Origin: JAABTH01 sp964390725 | GTDB taxonomy: Bacteria; Bacillota; Dethiobacteria; DTU022 | Assembly (NCBI GenBank): GCA_964390725.1 | Contig: CAYMIW010000001.1 | Span: 124,001 to 188,000 of the forward strand | Direction: 5' to 3' | Length of the DNA stretch: 64,000 nt | Program-made: the position numbers and the translations under genes | The notes under the pieces: generated by a model | Database searches by the model: none | What the model was told of the DNA's origin: nothing | Seen by the model: only the letters and a program-made list of their open reading frames with translations | In this document: positions 35,701-44,923 of the stretch, piece after piece | How positions within the stretch are numbered: position 1 is the stretch's first letter | How the letters are laid out: every line of letters begins with the position of its first letter

Positions 35701-36889
35701 CAACTTGGTTGATAATGCGATTAAGTTTACAAATGCTGGGAAAATAGAGCTGATGGTTTGGCCTGAAGAGATTGAGTCTATTGGTTCTGTAAAGGCGGAT
35801 AAATTGCAGAATATCTGTTTTGCTGTAAGCGACACCGGCCCCGGAATAGAGGCCGGTAAAGAAGTTATTTTATTTGAACATTTCTCTCAGCTGTCTGGGC
35901 CTGATGAAAAATCCGCAGAAGGAACTGGTTTGGGCCTTGCCATTAGTAAGAACCTTACCGAGTTAATGGGTGGACATATCTGGTATGAAAGTGAGCCAGG
36001 TGAGGGCAGCACTTTTTATTTCTCTTTGCCCTTCAAGCTTCCTGCAGATCAGGATGAAAATAAAACTATTGTTAAAGAAGAAATAATCTCATTGGACAAG
36101 AAGAATAAAAGCCTGACGCTACTTCTTGCTGAAGATAAACCGATGAATCAAAAGCTTGTGAAGGTTATTTTAGAAAAGATAGGGCACAGGGTTGATGTGG
36201 TTTCAAACGGCATCGAAGCTTTATCTGCAGTTAAGGCAAAACAATATGATGCTGTATTCATGGATATAAATATGCCTCAAATGGATGGGTTAGAGGCAAC
36301 GAAGAGGATCAGGTTATGGCAAAAGCACACTTGGCAAAAACCCTTACCAATAATTGCTATGACTGCTTACGCCATGAAAGGCGACAGAGAAAAATACCTT
36401 AAGGAAGGGATGGATAGCTATATATCCAAGCCTTTTAAAAAAGAGGAAATTCTGAAGGTTATAGAGCAGATTGAGTTTGCAATAATGAAACCTTCAGATG
36501 ATTTAAAACGCCTAAAACAGGAGAATGAATCTGTTTGCAGGGAAAAGTATGATCTGGGAATCATGCTGGAAAGGGTTGATGGTAATGTTTGTTTGCTGAA
36601 CGAATTGGTGAAAGAGTTTTTTACAGATTTCAATAAAGAGCTGGTTGAGATGGAAACTGCCCTGGACCAGAAGCGCTATGATCATGCTGCGAAGATTATC
36701 CATGGTTTTAAAGGTGAATTGGGCAACCTTGGTTTTGAAAGCGAATATAAGCTTGCTATAAGGCTCGAAAGCTTGTTGACGAATAAAGAATTTGAACACT
36801 TTCAGGAGTTGTTCATTCATTTTAAAAACCGACTTATCGAATATGAAAAATATTTTTTATCTGAAACCTGGTTGCATAAACTGGAGTGA
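32780..36889 (+). CDS. Hybrid sensor histidine kinase: CHASE-PAS-GAF-GAF-HisKA-HATPase-REC-HPt
   Basis: A 1369-residue membrane kinase. TM about 17-38; CHASE domain about 55-290 (GAEAMFLVSEEITGDQW, YPGINKFVYCEY); TM about 313-337; PAS about 355-472; two GAF-like domains about 485-650 and 662-828; HisKA with His near 862 (SMSHEIRSPMNI); HATPase about 957-1082 (NLVDNAIKFTN, GTGLGLAIS); receiver about 1112-1228 with Asp in FMDINMPQMDG; HPt about 1254-1340 with His in IIHGFKGELGNLGF. It can carry a full His-Asp-His relay. Weak ribosome site (GAGGCG) before ATG 32780. The likely partner is among the regulators downstream. Confidence 0.93.
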   Translation: MRLIRKATTTLSLSTKEALPVVFFVCSLLLTYFVWFIYGQAFLKREERCFDERVVQIIDVINNRISQYQLILQGAEAMFLVSEEITGDQWQAYYNSRQISLRYPGINKFVYCEYPDTAERELYIDGDSIRLDNISDEYLPIVFIEPFDCELNKNMIGYNLYSEPVYREALTHARDTGETVISGMIELVTGLDNNIQPSFIVIVPVYKKEMPLNSFVERRVAIEGYIVGFVSAVDFFHNLFLQSNYLVDFQIYAGSEIAAELELYNSFNLTNTENAIYEPLFTSQVVLEHYHQWWSLIFQTTPAYESNIKKNTGRVILVIGIMFSFIFYIYIRSLLLTAKRARALSLEMAVNSKESEEKLLQISENIDEVFWLRTENPVKTLYVNRAYEKIWGKSCQSLYQYPDSFMDNVYIEDREIVNKEFLKYNETGLFSLEYRIVREDGDVRWVRVRTYPVRDSGGDCTSYAGIAADITERKKAEVVGRQLIFEKTLSDILSSFIGCSWATFEDVMSDVLKRVAQQYGFGSSYLYLLSHNKKEMENTYGWYSEEHSSQFNQRQTIRADDYPWLMEKLNKFETVLLADMINVSAKAIKDIRNFFGYIPNSIMFFPIVNDGKLFGILIFNLSNQFVIRRKEEIEQLKVIAETISGLLLKHHADLELQKRAEFQKLLMQIATSFVNPPLGQINETINEMLKMVGDYTGVDRAYIFTHNHEKKVTYNTYEWCAKGITSEINNLQEIPFSSFTEIIEAHDTTEIFNITDVATLPAASKVRSILEAQDIKSLILIPLVYEKTNIGFVGFDAVMEHRIFSDLEKPLLSLLAELITNILMRHLKDAELLEMNQQLQITQKKSESANRAKSRFLASMSHEIRSPMNIICGMTNLLCESGLQSEQLDYAKMARDSAEHLLTIINDILDFSRIEAGQFEIIYSQFELAKEVGKTVTPFVKRAQDLGLELLCHFDDQLPDLVVGDLSRLNQVLINLVDNAIKFTNAGKIELMVWPEEIESIGSVKADKLQNICFAVSDTGPGIEAGKEVILFEHFSQLSGPDEKSAEGTGLGLAISKNLTELMGGHIWYESEPGEGSTFYFSLPFKLPADQDENKTIVKEEIISLDKKNKSLTLLLAEDKPMNQKLVKVILEKIGHRVDVVSNGIEALSAVKAKQYDAVFMDINMPQMDGLEATKRIRLWQKHTWQKPLPIIAMTAYAMKGDREKYLKEGMDSYISKPFKKEEILKVIEQIEFAIMKPSDDLKRLKQENESVCREKYDLGIMLERVDGNVCLLNELVKEFFTDFNKELVEMETALDQKRYDHAAKIIHGFKGELGNLGFESEYKLAIRLESLLTNKEFEHFQELFIHFKNRLIEYEKYFLSETWLHKLE

Positions 36890-37020
36890 ACCATAATAGA
36901 TAGTTGAAATAAAATAAGATTGTTCAAAATGAATCTAAGGCTATCATATTACAAGTAACTGCACTGTATTCAAATATGAGAAGCAGTGAATGAATAAATG
37001 GGTAATATGCTCATGGAGTT

Positions 37021-38196
37021 TTGAGTTTTATTTCGCTTATTATTAAAGTAGAAACTACATTCGGGGTGGTGCAGCGGTTGCTTGTCAAGCAGAAACATCC
37101 AAAAATAATGATCGTTGATGACTCACGCTCGCATTATAGAATATTATCGGAAAAATTACGTCATCAACCATACAGTGTGGTCGGTTATACTAATGCTTAT
37201 CACGCTCTGCAAGCGATAGTGGAAGATCCTCCGGATTTGATTCTTCTTGATGTCATTATGCCTGAAATGAGTGGTTTTGAGTTCTGTAAAGCAATAAAAA
37301 AAGAACCTAAGTTGAAAGAAATACCTGTTATTTTTTGCAGTGCTTTGGAAGATGTTCAGGAAAAGGCCAAAGCTTTTGCTGTTGGCGGTACAGACTATTT
37401 AACGAAACCTCTGATAATTGATGAACTTAAATTGAGAATAAACAATCAGCTTCGCTTACAAAGCACTCATGCAGCTTTAATAAAACTAAACAATGCGCTA
37501 ACGGATCAGTTGAAAGAAATCAAGCAAGATATAACCAACCTGCAGGAAGCAAATGTTATCAGCTTGGTTGAATTGGCCAGATCACGGGACAATGATACTG
37601 GCTATCATCTTGAAAGGACTCAATTATACTGTAAAATATTTGCCGGTAAACTTAGTGATTATGATCAGTTTAAAGCACAAATAGGTGATGCTTTTATAAC
37701 AAATATATATCATGCAGCAGCTCTCCATGATATAGGAAAAGTTGCTATTCCTGACAATATTCTACTGAAAACTGGTCGTTTATCGAACGAGGAATTTGAA
37801 ATTATCAAGAGTCATTCAAGAATTGGTGCCCAGATATTAAAAATATCTGCAAATAAATACCCCAGAAATGAATATTTAAATATGGGTGTTGATATTGCTC
37901 TTTATCATCATGAGAAATGGGATGGTAGCGGTTACCCGGAAAAGCTAGCTGGTAATGAAATACCTTTAAGTGCCCATATAATGTCGTTTGCAGATGTATA
38001 TGATGCTTTGCGCTCTAAACGTTCATATAAAGAAGCTTACCCTCATGATCGGGTTATAGAGTTGATGGTTGCAGGTGCCGGGAAGCAATTTAACCCTCAG
38101 ATGACAGAAATATTTATTGATATCGCTCATTTGTTTGATGAAATATTTGGTGATTTAACTGATTTAAAATTGCTCAGAAAAAGATCAAAATCATAG
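37021..38196 (+). CDS. Response regulator with HD-GYP output (cyclic di-GMP phosphodiesterase)
   Basis: Up to 391 residues. Receiver about 28-145 (IMIVDDSRSHYRIL, LILLDVIMPEMSGFEF, YLTKPL), then HD-GYP about 185-370 with HDIGKVAIPDNIL and HHEKWDGSGYPEKLAG. HD-GYP domains hydrolyse cyclic di-GMP to GMP. The start is uncertain: TTG 37021 with a close GGAG, or GTG/TTG codons near 37066-37080, which would leave the receiver intact. It follows the hybrid kinase by 131 bases and may receive its phosphate. Confidence 0.92.
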   Translation: MSFISLIIKVETTFGVVQRLLVKQKHPKIMIVDDSRSHYRILSEKLRHQPYSVVGYTNAYHALQAIVEDPPDLILLDVIMPEMSGFEFCKAIKKEPKLKEIPVIFCSALEDVQEKAKAFAVGGTDYLTKPLIIDELKLRINNQLRLQSTHAALIKLNNALTDQLKEIKQDITNLQEANVISLVELARSRDNDTGYHLERTQLYCKIFAGKLSDYDQFKAQIGDAFITNIYHAAALHDIGKVAIPDNILLKTGRLSNEEFEIIKSHSRIGAQILKISANKYPRNEYLNMGVDIALYHHEKWDGSGYPEKLAGNEIPLSAHIMSFADVYDALRSKRSYKEAYPHDRVIELMVAGAGKQFNPQMTEIFIDIAHLFDEIFGDLTDLKLLRKRSKS

Positions 38197-38276
38197 TTCT
38201 ATCACTGTGTTTTTAGTTATTCCAGGAATATTATATTCAATGGAGATAAAGTATAGTTTTTATAAACGGTAATGCT

Positions 38277-39515
38277 TTGAAGAAAAGCCGGGGGCATGAT
38301 GTGAAAATAAATGTTACTAGACAGCCATTACTTGATCGCCACTTTAAGGCTTATGGCTACGAGTTGCTTTATCAATCAGATTTGCACAAACATTGTTCAA
38401 GATCAAACTGTGAAAAGGCAACCGCAGCAGTGATAGTAAATAATATCTTGCGAATGGATATCGATACAGTAGCTCGCGGTAAAAGAGCGTTTATAAAATT
38501 CAGTAAGCATCTTTTAACACAAGGGGCCGCCCTGTTGTTGCCTAATAGTGATTTGGTGGTGGGAATATCAATAAGAGAAGTAGTTGATCAGGCTACTATT
38601 AATGCTTGCGCTATGCTTAGATTACAGGGTTACCAGCTATCACTGGAAGATTTTTCTTTTCATGACAGGTCACAAGCTCTGTTAGAACTAGCTGATATTA
38701 TTAAAATAGATTATAGTAATACAAAACCCGAAGAACTGCGGGATCTAATAAATGTTGTAAAAAGAAACAACAAAAAAGTTATTGTAAAAAATATTGAAAC
38801 CCGTCAAGCCTACCGGCAATCTTTTGAATTTAATAGTGATTTTTTTCAGGGTTTTTTTATCTGCGAACCTGAAATTGTTAGTGGTAAAGATATACCGGAA
38901 AACAAATTACACTATTTAAAGATGCTTAACGAGGTTTACAAGGAAGAAATTGATTTTACTAATCTTGAATTAATGATCAAGCAAGATCCTGCCTTATCTT
39001 ATAAGTTGCTCAAGCATATAAACACTGTGGGCTGTAGCTCCCGGATACCAATACATTCTATTCGTCAAGCCATAACAATGCTTGGTCAAAATAAACTGGT
39101 TCAGTGGGCATCGTTGGTGTCGTTGCGCCATAGCAGTTTTAATCAGCCTGGTGAACTGATAGTTATTGCTATAACCAGAGCCTATTTTTGTGAAAATTTG
39201 TCAATGCACACTTGTAATAATAAACATAGTGAAGATTTGTTTCTGGCAGGTTTGTTTTCCCTTCTGGATGTGTTTTTAGGCCGCTCCATGGAGTCTATTT
39301 TAGAGGAGCTGCCTCTTGCAAAAAATATAAAGGAGCTGTTATTAGGTAAAGAAAATATTTTGTCTCCGTATTTAAGGCTGGTTCTTGCTCACGAACGTGC
39401 GGACTGGCAAGAAGTTAAGACAATTACAGCAGCGTTGGGTATAAATGAAAATGAATTGTTGAATGCTTATTTAACCTCATTAAAACAGGCAGATTTGATT
39501 ACAGCTCAGTTTTAA
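38277..39515 (+). CDS. EAL-HDOD signalling protein (YuxH-like), EAL part degenerate
   Basis: A 412-residue protein. The N-terminal about 200 residues resemble EAL (TRQPLLDRHFKAYGYELLYQ, SLEDFSFHD, IIKIDYSN, VKNIETRQAYRQ), but the usual DDFGTG and AEGVET metal-site motifs are changed, so it is probably not an active phosphodiesterase and may bind cyclic di-GMP or proteins. The rest is HDOD (DPALSYKLLKHINTVG, IRQAITMLGQNKLVQW). TTG start at 38277. It sits between the HD-GYP regulator and the receiver-kinase fusion. Confidence 0.88.
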   Translation: MKKSRGHDVKINVTRQPLLDRHFKAYGYELLYQSDLHKHCSRSNCEKATAAVIVNNILRMDIDTVARGKRAFIKFSKHLLTQGAALLLPNSDLVVGISIREVVDQATINACAMLRLQGYQLSLEDFSFHDRSQALLELADIIKIDYSNTKPEELRDLINVVKRNNKKVIVKNIETRQAYRQSFEFNSDFFQGFFICEPEIVSGKDIPENKLHYLKMLNEVYKEEIDFTNLELMIKQDPALSYKLLKHINTVGCSSRIPIHSIRQAITMLGQNKLVQWASLVSLRHSSFNQPGELIVIAITRAYFCENLSMHTCNNKHSEDLFLAGLFSLLDVFLGRSMESILEELPLAKNIKELLLGKENILSPYLRLVLAHERADWQEVKTITAALGINENELLNAYLTSLKQADLITAQF

Positions 39516-39549
39516 TCAAACAGGGAGCTAATTTAAAGGAGAGTCATTG

Positions 39550-40662
39550 ATGTTACGCCATGAAGAAATAGATGTCAGCCCTACAATTGTTATTGTCGAT
39601 GACCACCGGGCAACGAGAATGATGGTTCGTCACTTTTTGCAGTCAGAAAATTACGACATACTGGAAGCAAAAAACGGCAAAGAAGCTTACAATCTTTTTA
39701 GATTAGAAAAACCTGATTTGCTCCTGATGGATATAATTATGCCTGATATGGATGGGTTGGAGGCCTGCAAGCTAATCAAGCAGACACCTGAAGGCCGCAA
39801 CACTCCAATTCTGATGTTTACAGCATCGGATAAGAGTAGGAGCATGGAAAAATCATATCTTTCCGGTGCTGCTGATTTTATTAACAAGCCGCTTGGTGGT
39901 GAAGAGTTGCGTTACAGAGTTAAACGGCTGCTATATTTAAGAGATCTTGAAATAAAAAGACAGGAAGCTGAGGAGAAGTTGGCGATAAACTATAAAAAAA
40001 ACAGGATTCTATCGCGAAAGGTTTTAAATGCTTATGAAGAAGAAAGATTAAGGCTCTCCAGGGAGCTGCATGATGAGATGGGTATGTCACTGTCAACGTT
40101 AAAGTTAAATATGCAGTTGCTAGAGAAAAAAATAAGTAGAACAGGGAGCAATTTATCACAAGATTTGGGAGAACTTATAGATCTTGTGGATGGAGCCCTG
40201 AGCCAGGTGCGCAGTAAAGCTACGTTCATAAGACCACCCTCACTTGATGAGTTTGGCCTAGCTGCTGTAATTGATAAAATGGCCGGTGAGATAACTGGTA
40301 AAACCGAAATTAGTGTGAACTTTAATGCAATTGGTTGCCTCGAACAACTGCCGCCAGAGATAGAAATTGCGTTATACCGTTGTATTCAGGAATCACTAAC
40401 AAATATCGTCCGGCATGCCGAAGCATCAAACGCCGCTGTTTGCCTGGAAAATACAGATCAGTCCATTACCGCAACTATAACAGATAATGGTAAAGGGTTT
40501 GATGCAGATGCTATCCTTAATAAAAAAATAAGTAATGGCATTCAAGGAATCCAGGAAAGAGTAGCCCTTCTTGACGGCAGTATTGATATAATCTCCTGCT
40601 CGGGGAAGGGAACCAGTATCATAATAAGGATTCCGCTTTACAGCAAATATGTTGAGGAGTGA
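39550..40662 (+). CDS. Receiver-histidine kinase fusion (REC-HisKA_3-HATPase)
   Basis: About 370 residues from ATG 39550 (TTG 39547 is less likely given AAAGGAGAG spacing). A receiver (about 12-128; IVIVDDHRATRMMV, LLLMDIIMPDMDG, FINKPLGG) is followed by a short coiled coil, then HisKA_3 (LRLSRELHDEMGMSLSTLKL, His near 174) and a HATPase of NarX/DegS type (QESLTNIVRHAEASNA, GNGIQGIQERVALLDG fragment). It lacks a membrane part, so it is a soluble kinase controlled by phosphorylation. The LuxR-type regulator that follows within 5 bases is the likely target. Confidence 0.92.
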   Translation: MLRHEEIDVSPTIVIVDDHRATRMMVRHFLQSENYDILEAKNGKEAYNLFRLEKPDLLLMDIIMPDMDGLEACKLIKQTPEGRNTPILMFTASDKSRSMEKSYLSGAADFINKPLGGEELRYRVKRLLYLRDLEIKRQEAEEKLAINYKKNRILSRKVLNAYEEERLRLSRELHDEMGMSLSTLKLNMQLLEKKISRTGSNLSQDLGELIDLVDGALSQVRSKATFIRPPSLDEFGLAAVIDKMAGEITGKTEISVNFNAIGCLEQLPPEIEIALYRCIQESLTNIVRHAEASNAAVCLENTDQSITATITDNGKGFDADAILNKKISNGIQGIQERVALLDGSIDIISCSGKGTSIIIRIPLYSKYVEE

Positions 40663-40667
40663 AGTAT

Positions 40668-41309
40668 ATGCGGATACTGTTGGTAGATGATCATCCTCTC
40701 TTTCGTAAGGGGTTACTTGCCCTGCTTGAAGAGATTAGAACGCTCGATGTTGTTGGTGAGGCTGGCGATGGTTCAGAGGCGCTTGAACTTGCCGAAAAAT
40801 TAAAGCCCGAGGTGGTGATCATGGATATAAACATGCCTGGGGTATGCGGCCTGGAAGCAATTCGTCATCTAACAACGTACTACCCGAAAATTAAAGTTGT
40901 AGTTCTATCCGGTCATGCAGATAGTGTTTTTGTTGATCAGTCTTTGAAAGCAGGTGCGCTTGGTTATGTTTATAAAGATGCGGCTTTTGATGAGCTTTCT
41001 ATTGCTCTTACAGCTATCGAAAAAGGTCTGCCATATTTAAGTCCTGCAGTTCTGACCCCTGTATTAAAAAGTTATCTGCTTACTCCACCAACAGACAAGC
41101 TTATCTCAGAATATAATAAGTTAACAGAAAGAGAGAAAGAAGTATTTAAATTACTGGTAAACGGTCGTTCACGCAGTTTAATTGCCGCAACGTTACATAT
41201 CAGCCCAAAAACTGTAGACAGGCACAGGAGCAACTTACTTAAAAAGCTTGATCTTAACCGGGATGAGGAGCTAAAAGACTTTGCAGAGCGTGCCGGTTTG
41301 ATTAAATAG
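40668..41309 (+). CDS. LuxR/NarL-family response regulator
   Basis: 213 residues from ATG 40668, with GAGGAG 8 bases upstream; GTG 40659 would overlap the kinase stop. Receiver about 1-120 (RILLVDDHPLFRKGL, VVIMDINMPGVCG, YVYKDAAFDEL) and LuxR-type helix-turn-helix about 145-205 (LTEREKEVFKLLVNG, ISPKTVDRHRSNLLKKL). Phosphorylation, presumably by the HisKA_3 kinase just before it, should turn on DNA binding. Targets unknown. Confidence 0.93.
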   Translation: MRILLVDDHPLFRKGLLALLEEIRTLDVVGEAGDGSEALELAEKLKPEVVIMDINMPGVCGLEAIRHLTTYYPKIKVVVLSGHADSVFVDQSLKAGALGYVYKDAAFDELSIALTAIEKGLPYLSPAVLTPVLKSYLLTPPTDKLISEYNKLTEREKEVFKLLVNGRSRSLIAATLHISPKTVDRHRSNLLKKLDLNRDEELKDFAERAGLIK

Positions 41310-41495
41310 TATAACTAAAAATATTCAGCCCTTGTTTAACAGCTAAAATACAATAAGCAGAAACTTTGACGAGTTATAGTAAATGGCAAATAATGATGTT
41401 AAAATGCTTAACAATGGAATTCTCCAGTGTATTAAACAAACTTGTCATATCATCTTTGGTTGAATAAGCCTCTTGTTGTTGAGACTTCGCTCGGT

Positions 41496-42332
41496 CTATT
41501 CATTGAGGTTAAATGAAAAATCAAGTGACCGGCTGGAATGAGTCAAAGCCCCACAAGATATCAAGTCAACTCCGGTGTCGGCAATTTCTTTTAGACGCTG
41601 TCGGGTAATATTTCCCGATGCTTCAAGTAAAGCCCTGCCTGCTGTAAGTTTAACTGCCTGGCATATCTGAGACGTTTCCATATTATCAAGCATAATTATA
41701 TCGGCTTTGGCAGCAATTGCTTCATCCAGCTCATCCAGATTGCTAACTTCTACTTCTATGCGTAATGTAAAAGGGGCCATGTTTCGTACCGCCCGAACAG
41801 CATTGATAATGCTACCTGCAGCTATAATATGATTGTCTTTGATTAAAATACCGCCATCAAGCGCCAGCCTGTGATTAAATCCTCCGCCAATAAAAACAGC
41901 ATGTTTTTCAAGCAAACGTAGCCCCGGTGTAGTTTTTCTTGTATCGGTAAGGCGGGTAGGGTATTCTTTTATTTCTTCGACCCATTCTGCTGTCTGGGTT
42001 GCGATACCGGAAAGCCGCTGCAGAAAGTTTAGCGCAATTCGCTCAGAAGATAAGATGGCTTGCAAAGGGCCACTTACCTTCATTATCAGGCTCCCGGCAT
42101 CTACCGGATCACCATCTTTTAATAGACATTCACAATCAACATAACCATCTAGATAACGGAAGGCGCTGACAGCTGCATCAATGCCGGCAATCAAACCCGT
42201 CTCTTTTGCCAGCAGGTTGCCGCAACCCGATTTACCGGCAGGGACAGTATAAAGTGTAGTAAGATCTCCTGCCCCAATATCTTCCCGGAAAGCTCTTTCA
42301 ATAATATCATTTATTAAATATGGAGGTAACAT
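41496..42332 (-). CDS. nadC: Nicotinate-nucleotide pyrophosphorylase (carboxylating)
   Basis: A 278-residue quinolinate phosphoribosyltransferase: REDIGAGDLTTLYTVP, ERIALNFLQRLSGIAT, TRLTDTRKTTPGLRLLEKHA, IEVEVSNLDELDEA, IMLDNM and EASGNITRQRL. It makes nicotinate mononucleotide from quinolinate and PRPP. Last gene of the nadA-nadB-nadC operon, 26 bases after nadB. GGGAGAG before the ATG. Confidence 0.96.
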   Translation of the reverse strand: MLPPYLINDIIERAFREDIGAGDLTTLYTVPAGKSGCGNLLAKETGLIAGIDAAVSAFRYLDGYVDCECLLKDGDPVDAGSLIMKVSGPLQAILSSERIALNFLQRLSGIATQTAEWVEEIKEYPTRLTDTRKTTPGLRLLEKHAVFIGGGFNHRLALDGGILIKDNHIIAAGSIINAVRAVRNMAPFTLRIEVEVSNLDELDEAIAAKADIIMLDNMETSQICQAVKLTAGRALLEASGNITRQRLKEIADTGVDLISCGALTHSSRSLDFSFNLNE

Positions 42333-42358
42333 TATTCATCTCTCCCGTTGCAAAATAA

Positions 42359-43993
42359 TTATCCGGTTGGTTTATCAACCAGCTTGGCGCCCGGGTAATG
42401 CTTAATGCTGGAACTGTTTACTGTAGAGCCCTGAAAAGTAATTTGCTTAGCAGCTAAGCTCTGATTTGCTGGTGGATAATCTGAACGATAATGACATCCT
42501 CTACTTTCTTTCCTTAACAACGCCGCTTCAGTCATCATTGCTGCGATTAATAACATATTAGCGGCTTCAATCAGTTCTGGCTCGCTATAGCGGTAACTTA
42601 AAAGAGGTAACCACTTCGTTAAGTGAGTTCTCATCTCTAACAGGTTTTGTTCATTACGTGTTAACCCAACTTTATTCCACATTAGTTGGGGTAGTGTTTT
42701 GCGTAACGCTTTTATGGTTTTTATTGCTGCTGAACTAGCTTGATTGCTACCGTAAGAAGATGAGTCTATTTGTGCATTATTTTCAATTTGATTACTGCCA
42801 TTTGCAGCAGATTGTGCCACCCGATATCCAAAAACCAACCCCTCCAGCAGCGAGTTGCTGGCCAGACGATTTGCTCCGTGTACTCCGGTAGAGGCAATTT
42901 CACCGACTGCATAAAGATTATTAACTGCGGTATGCCCATTGAGATCAACTTCAACTCCACCAATTAAATAATGTGCTGCCGGGGTTACTGGTATTAACTG
43001 TTTAGTCAAATTATACCCCCAATCAAGGCAATGCTTGTATATGTTTGGAAACCTGGTGGATATAAAACCAGCGCTGAGGTGTCTTAAATCAAGGTAAATA
43101 CTGTCACCGGTGTTGAGCTGTTCTTCCATAATAGCTCTTGAAACAATATCACGTGGGCCAAGTTCACCCTGGCTGTGATAATATTTCATGAATCGTTTGC
43201 CCGATGAGTTAACCAGGTAAGCGCCTTCTCCTCTCACCGCTTCTGAGATTAAAAAAGGCTGGTCTTGAGGAGGCAGAAACACTGTTGGATGAAATTGGAA
43301 AAACTCAAGATCACGTAACACGGCGCCAGCATTATAAGCCAGAGCCAAACCGTCACCAGTTACAGCAGGAGCATTTGTAGTATATTGAAATAGTTGACCA
43401 CAGCCGCCTGTGGCCAGGATAACTGCTTTAGCGGTAATACAATTAAGCTTTTTTTTATGAGAATATATAAGGCCACAGCAACGGCCATCACTAACAATCA
43501 ACTTTTCAGCAAAAGCGTCTTCGATGAAGTTGACATCTCTTGATTTTGCTGAAAGCAGCAAAGCTTGTACTAATTTTTTTCCGGTAGCATCTCCACCGAT
43601 ATGAAGAATTCTCTTCACCGAATGAGCTCCTTCACGGCCGAGAGCTATTTTGCCCTCTGTAGTGTCAAATCTGACTCCAAGTGCAATTAGATCATCTATC
43701 CGTTTTGGTGCCTCTTCAACCAGGGCAGCGATTGCTTTGCGCTGACCAAAGCAGGATCCTGCTTGCCAGGTATCGTTAAAATGTAAAGCTGGTGAATCAT
43801 CTATAGAAAAAGATGCGGCAATGCCGCCCTGTGCGAACCAGGTGTTACCGGCGATAAGATTTTGCTTGCTGATTACTGTAACCCGGCCTTTGGCTGCCAG
43901 GCAAATAGCGGTAAATAGACCTGCAACACCGGAACCAATAATAATAAAATCAGTTTTTGATTTGCTCTCGTATGCTTTCCACTTTTCAGCCAT
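42359..43993 (-). CDS. nadB: L-aspartate oxidase
   Basis: A 544-residue FAD enzyme: FIIGSGVAGLFTAICLA dinucleotide-binding start, GNTWFAQGGIAAS, HSVKRILHIGGDATGK, LATGGCGQLFQYTTN, FHPTVFLP, EAVRGEGAYLVN, and GVHGANRLASNSLLEGLVFG. It oxidises aspartate to iminoaspartate for quinolinate synthase; in anaerobes fumarate can be the electron acceptor. Middle gene of the nad operon. The last about 45 residues after TEAALLRKESRGCHYRSDYP appear of normal length. Confidence 0.96.
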   Translation of the reverse strand: MAEKWKAYESKSKTDFIIIGSGVAGLFTAICLAAKGRVTVISKQNLIAGNTWFAQGGIAASFSIDDSPALHFNDTWQAGSCFGQRKAIAALVEEAPKRIDDLIALGVRFDTTEGKIALGREGAHSVKRILHIGGDATGKKLVQALLLSAKSRDVNFIEDAFAEKLIVSDGRCCGLIYSHKKKLNCITAKAVILATGGCGQLFQYTTNAPAVTGDGLALAYNAGAVLRDLEFFQFHPTVFLPPQDQPFLISEAVRGEGAYLVNSSGKRFMKYYHSQGELGPRDIVSRAIMEEQLNTGDSIYLDLRHLSAGFISTRFPNIYKHCLDWGYNLTKQLIPVTPAAHYLIGGVEVDLNGHTAVNNLYAVGEIASTGVHGANRLASNSLLEGLVFGYRVAQSAANGSNQIENNAQIDSSSYGSNQASSAAIKTIKALRKTLPQLMWNKVGLTRNEQNLLEMRTHLTKWLPLLSYRYSEPELIEAANMLLIAAMMTEAALLRKESRGCHYRSDYPPANQSLAAKQITFQGSTVNSSSIKHYPGAKLVDKPTG

Positions 43994-44017
43994 AGTTACA
44001 TTTACAACCTCCGCAGA

Positions 44018-44923
44018 TTATTTGACTGCCAGCATACGTTCTAAGGCTAACTTTGCTTTTTCGCTTATTTGTTGTGGTACGGTAATAATATTATCCTGCT
44101 TATCCAGGGCTGTAAGCACTTTTTCCAGCGTTGTTAATTTCATATTGTGGCAAATTAGCTTTGGTGATAGTAACTGAAAGTTTTTTTCAGGGCACTCTTT
44201 CTTCAGGCGATGAAGCATCCCCATTTCGGTGCCTATAATAATGTTTGCTTCACTATTTTTGGAATAACTGATCATTCCGCCAGTTCCCAGTGCTGCATCA
44301 GCAAGCGAGACTACTTCAGGGCGGCACTCAGGATGAACAATAATTTGTGCTTTGGGGTGTTTTATTCGGGCTTGGGTTACATCCTCTGCAGTAATGCTAT
44401 GATGGGTAATGCAAAAACCGGGCCAGGGGATTATAGTTTTATTGGTTCTACCGGCGACAAAATGCGCCAGATTACCATCCGGAACAAAAAGAATTGTTTC
44501 TTCAGCAAGAGAATTGACAACCTTAACGGCATTGGCAGATGTAACACAAACATCGCTTTCTGCTTTTACTGCAGCGCTAGTATTTATATAAGCAGCTACA
44601 GCTGAATTTGGATGCTTTCTTTTAATTTTTTTTAATTGTTCAACTGAGATCATATCAGCCAGCGGGCAGCCTGCGTTTATGTCAGGCAACAGTATTTTTT
44701 TATGAGGAGCGAGAATAGCAGCACTTTCAGCCATAAAATGGACTCCGCAGAAGACAACTAAAGTAGCTTCTGATTCTGCTGCAATCCGGCTTAACTCGAA
44801 GGAGTCGCCAACAAAATCGGCAATACTTTGAACATCTTCAGGTTGATAATTATGAGCAAGGATAAGCGCATTGTTAGCAAGTTTTAGCTTAGTAATTATT
44901 TCGACTAAATCATGATGATCCAC
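44018..44923 (-). CDS. nadA: Quinolinate synthase
   Basis: A 301-residue [4Fe-4S] enzyme that condenses iminoaspartate with dihydroxyacetone phosphate to quinolinate. Three Cys fit the cluster ligands: VVFCGVHFMAE, VHPECRPEV and PKLICHNMK. Other marks: LAHNYQPEDVQSIADFVGDS and PDGNLAHFVAGRT. GTG start at 44923 with AGGAG upstream. First gene of the nad operon; the promoter should lie in the next 100 bases, but no clear NadR/NiaR box was found. Confidence 0.95.
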   Translation of the reverse strand: MDHHDLVEIITKLKLANNALILAHNYQPEDVQSIADFVGDSFELSRIAAESEATLVVFCGVHFMAESAAILAPHKKILLPDINAGCPLADMISVEQLKKIKRKHPNSAVAAYINTSAAVKAESDVCVTSANAVKVVNSLAEETILFVPDGNLAHFVAGRTNKTIIPWPGFCITHHSITAEDVTQARIKHPKAQIIVHPECRPEVVSLADAALGTGGMISYSKNSEANIIIGTEMGMLHRLKKECPEKNFQLLSPKLICHNMKLTTLEKVLTALDKQDNIITVPQQISEKAKLALERMLAVK

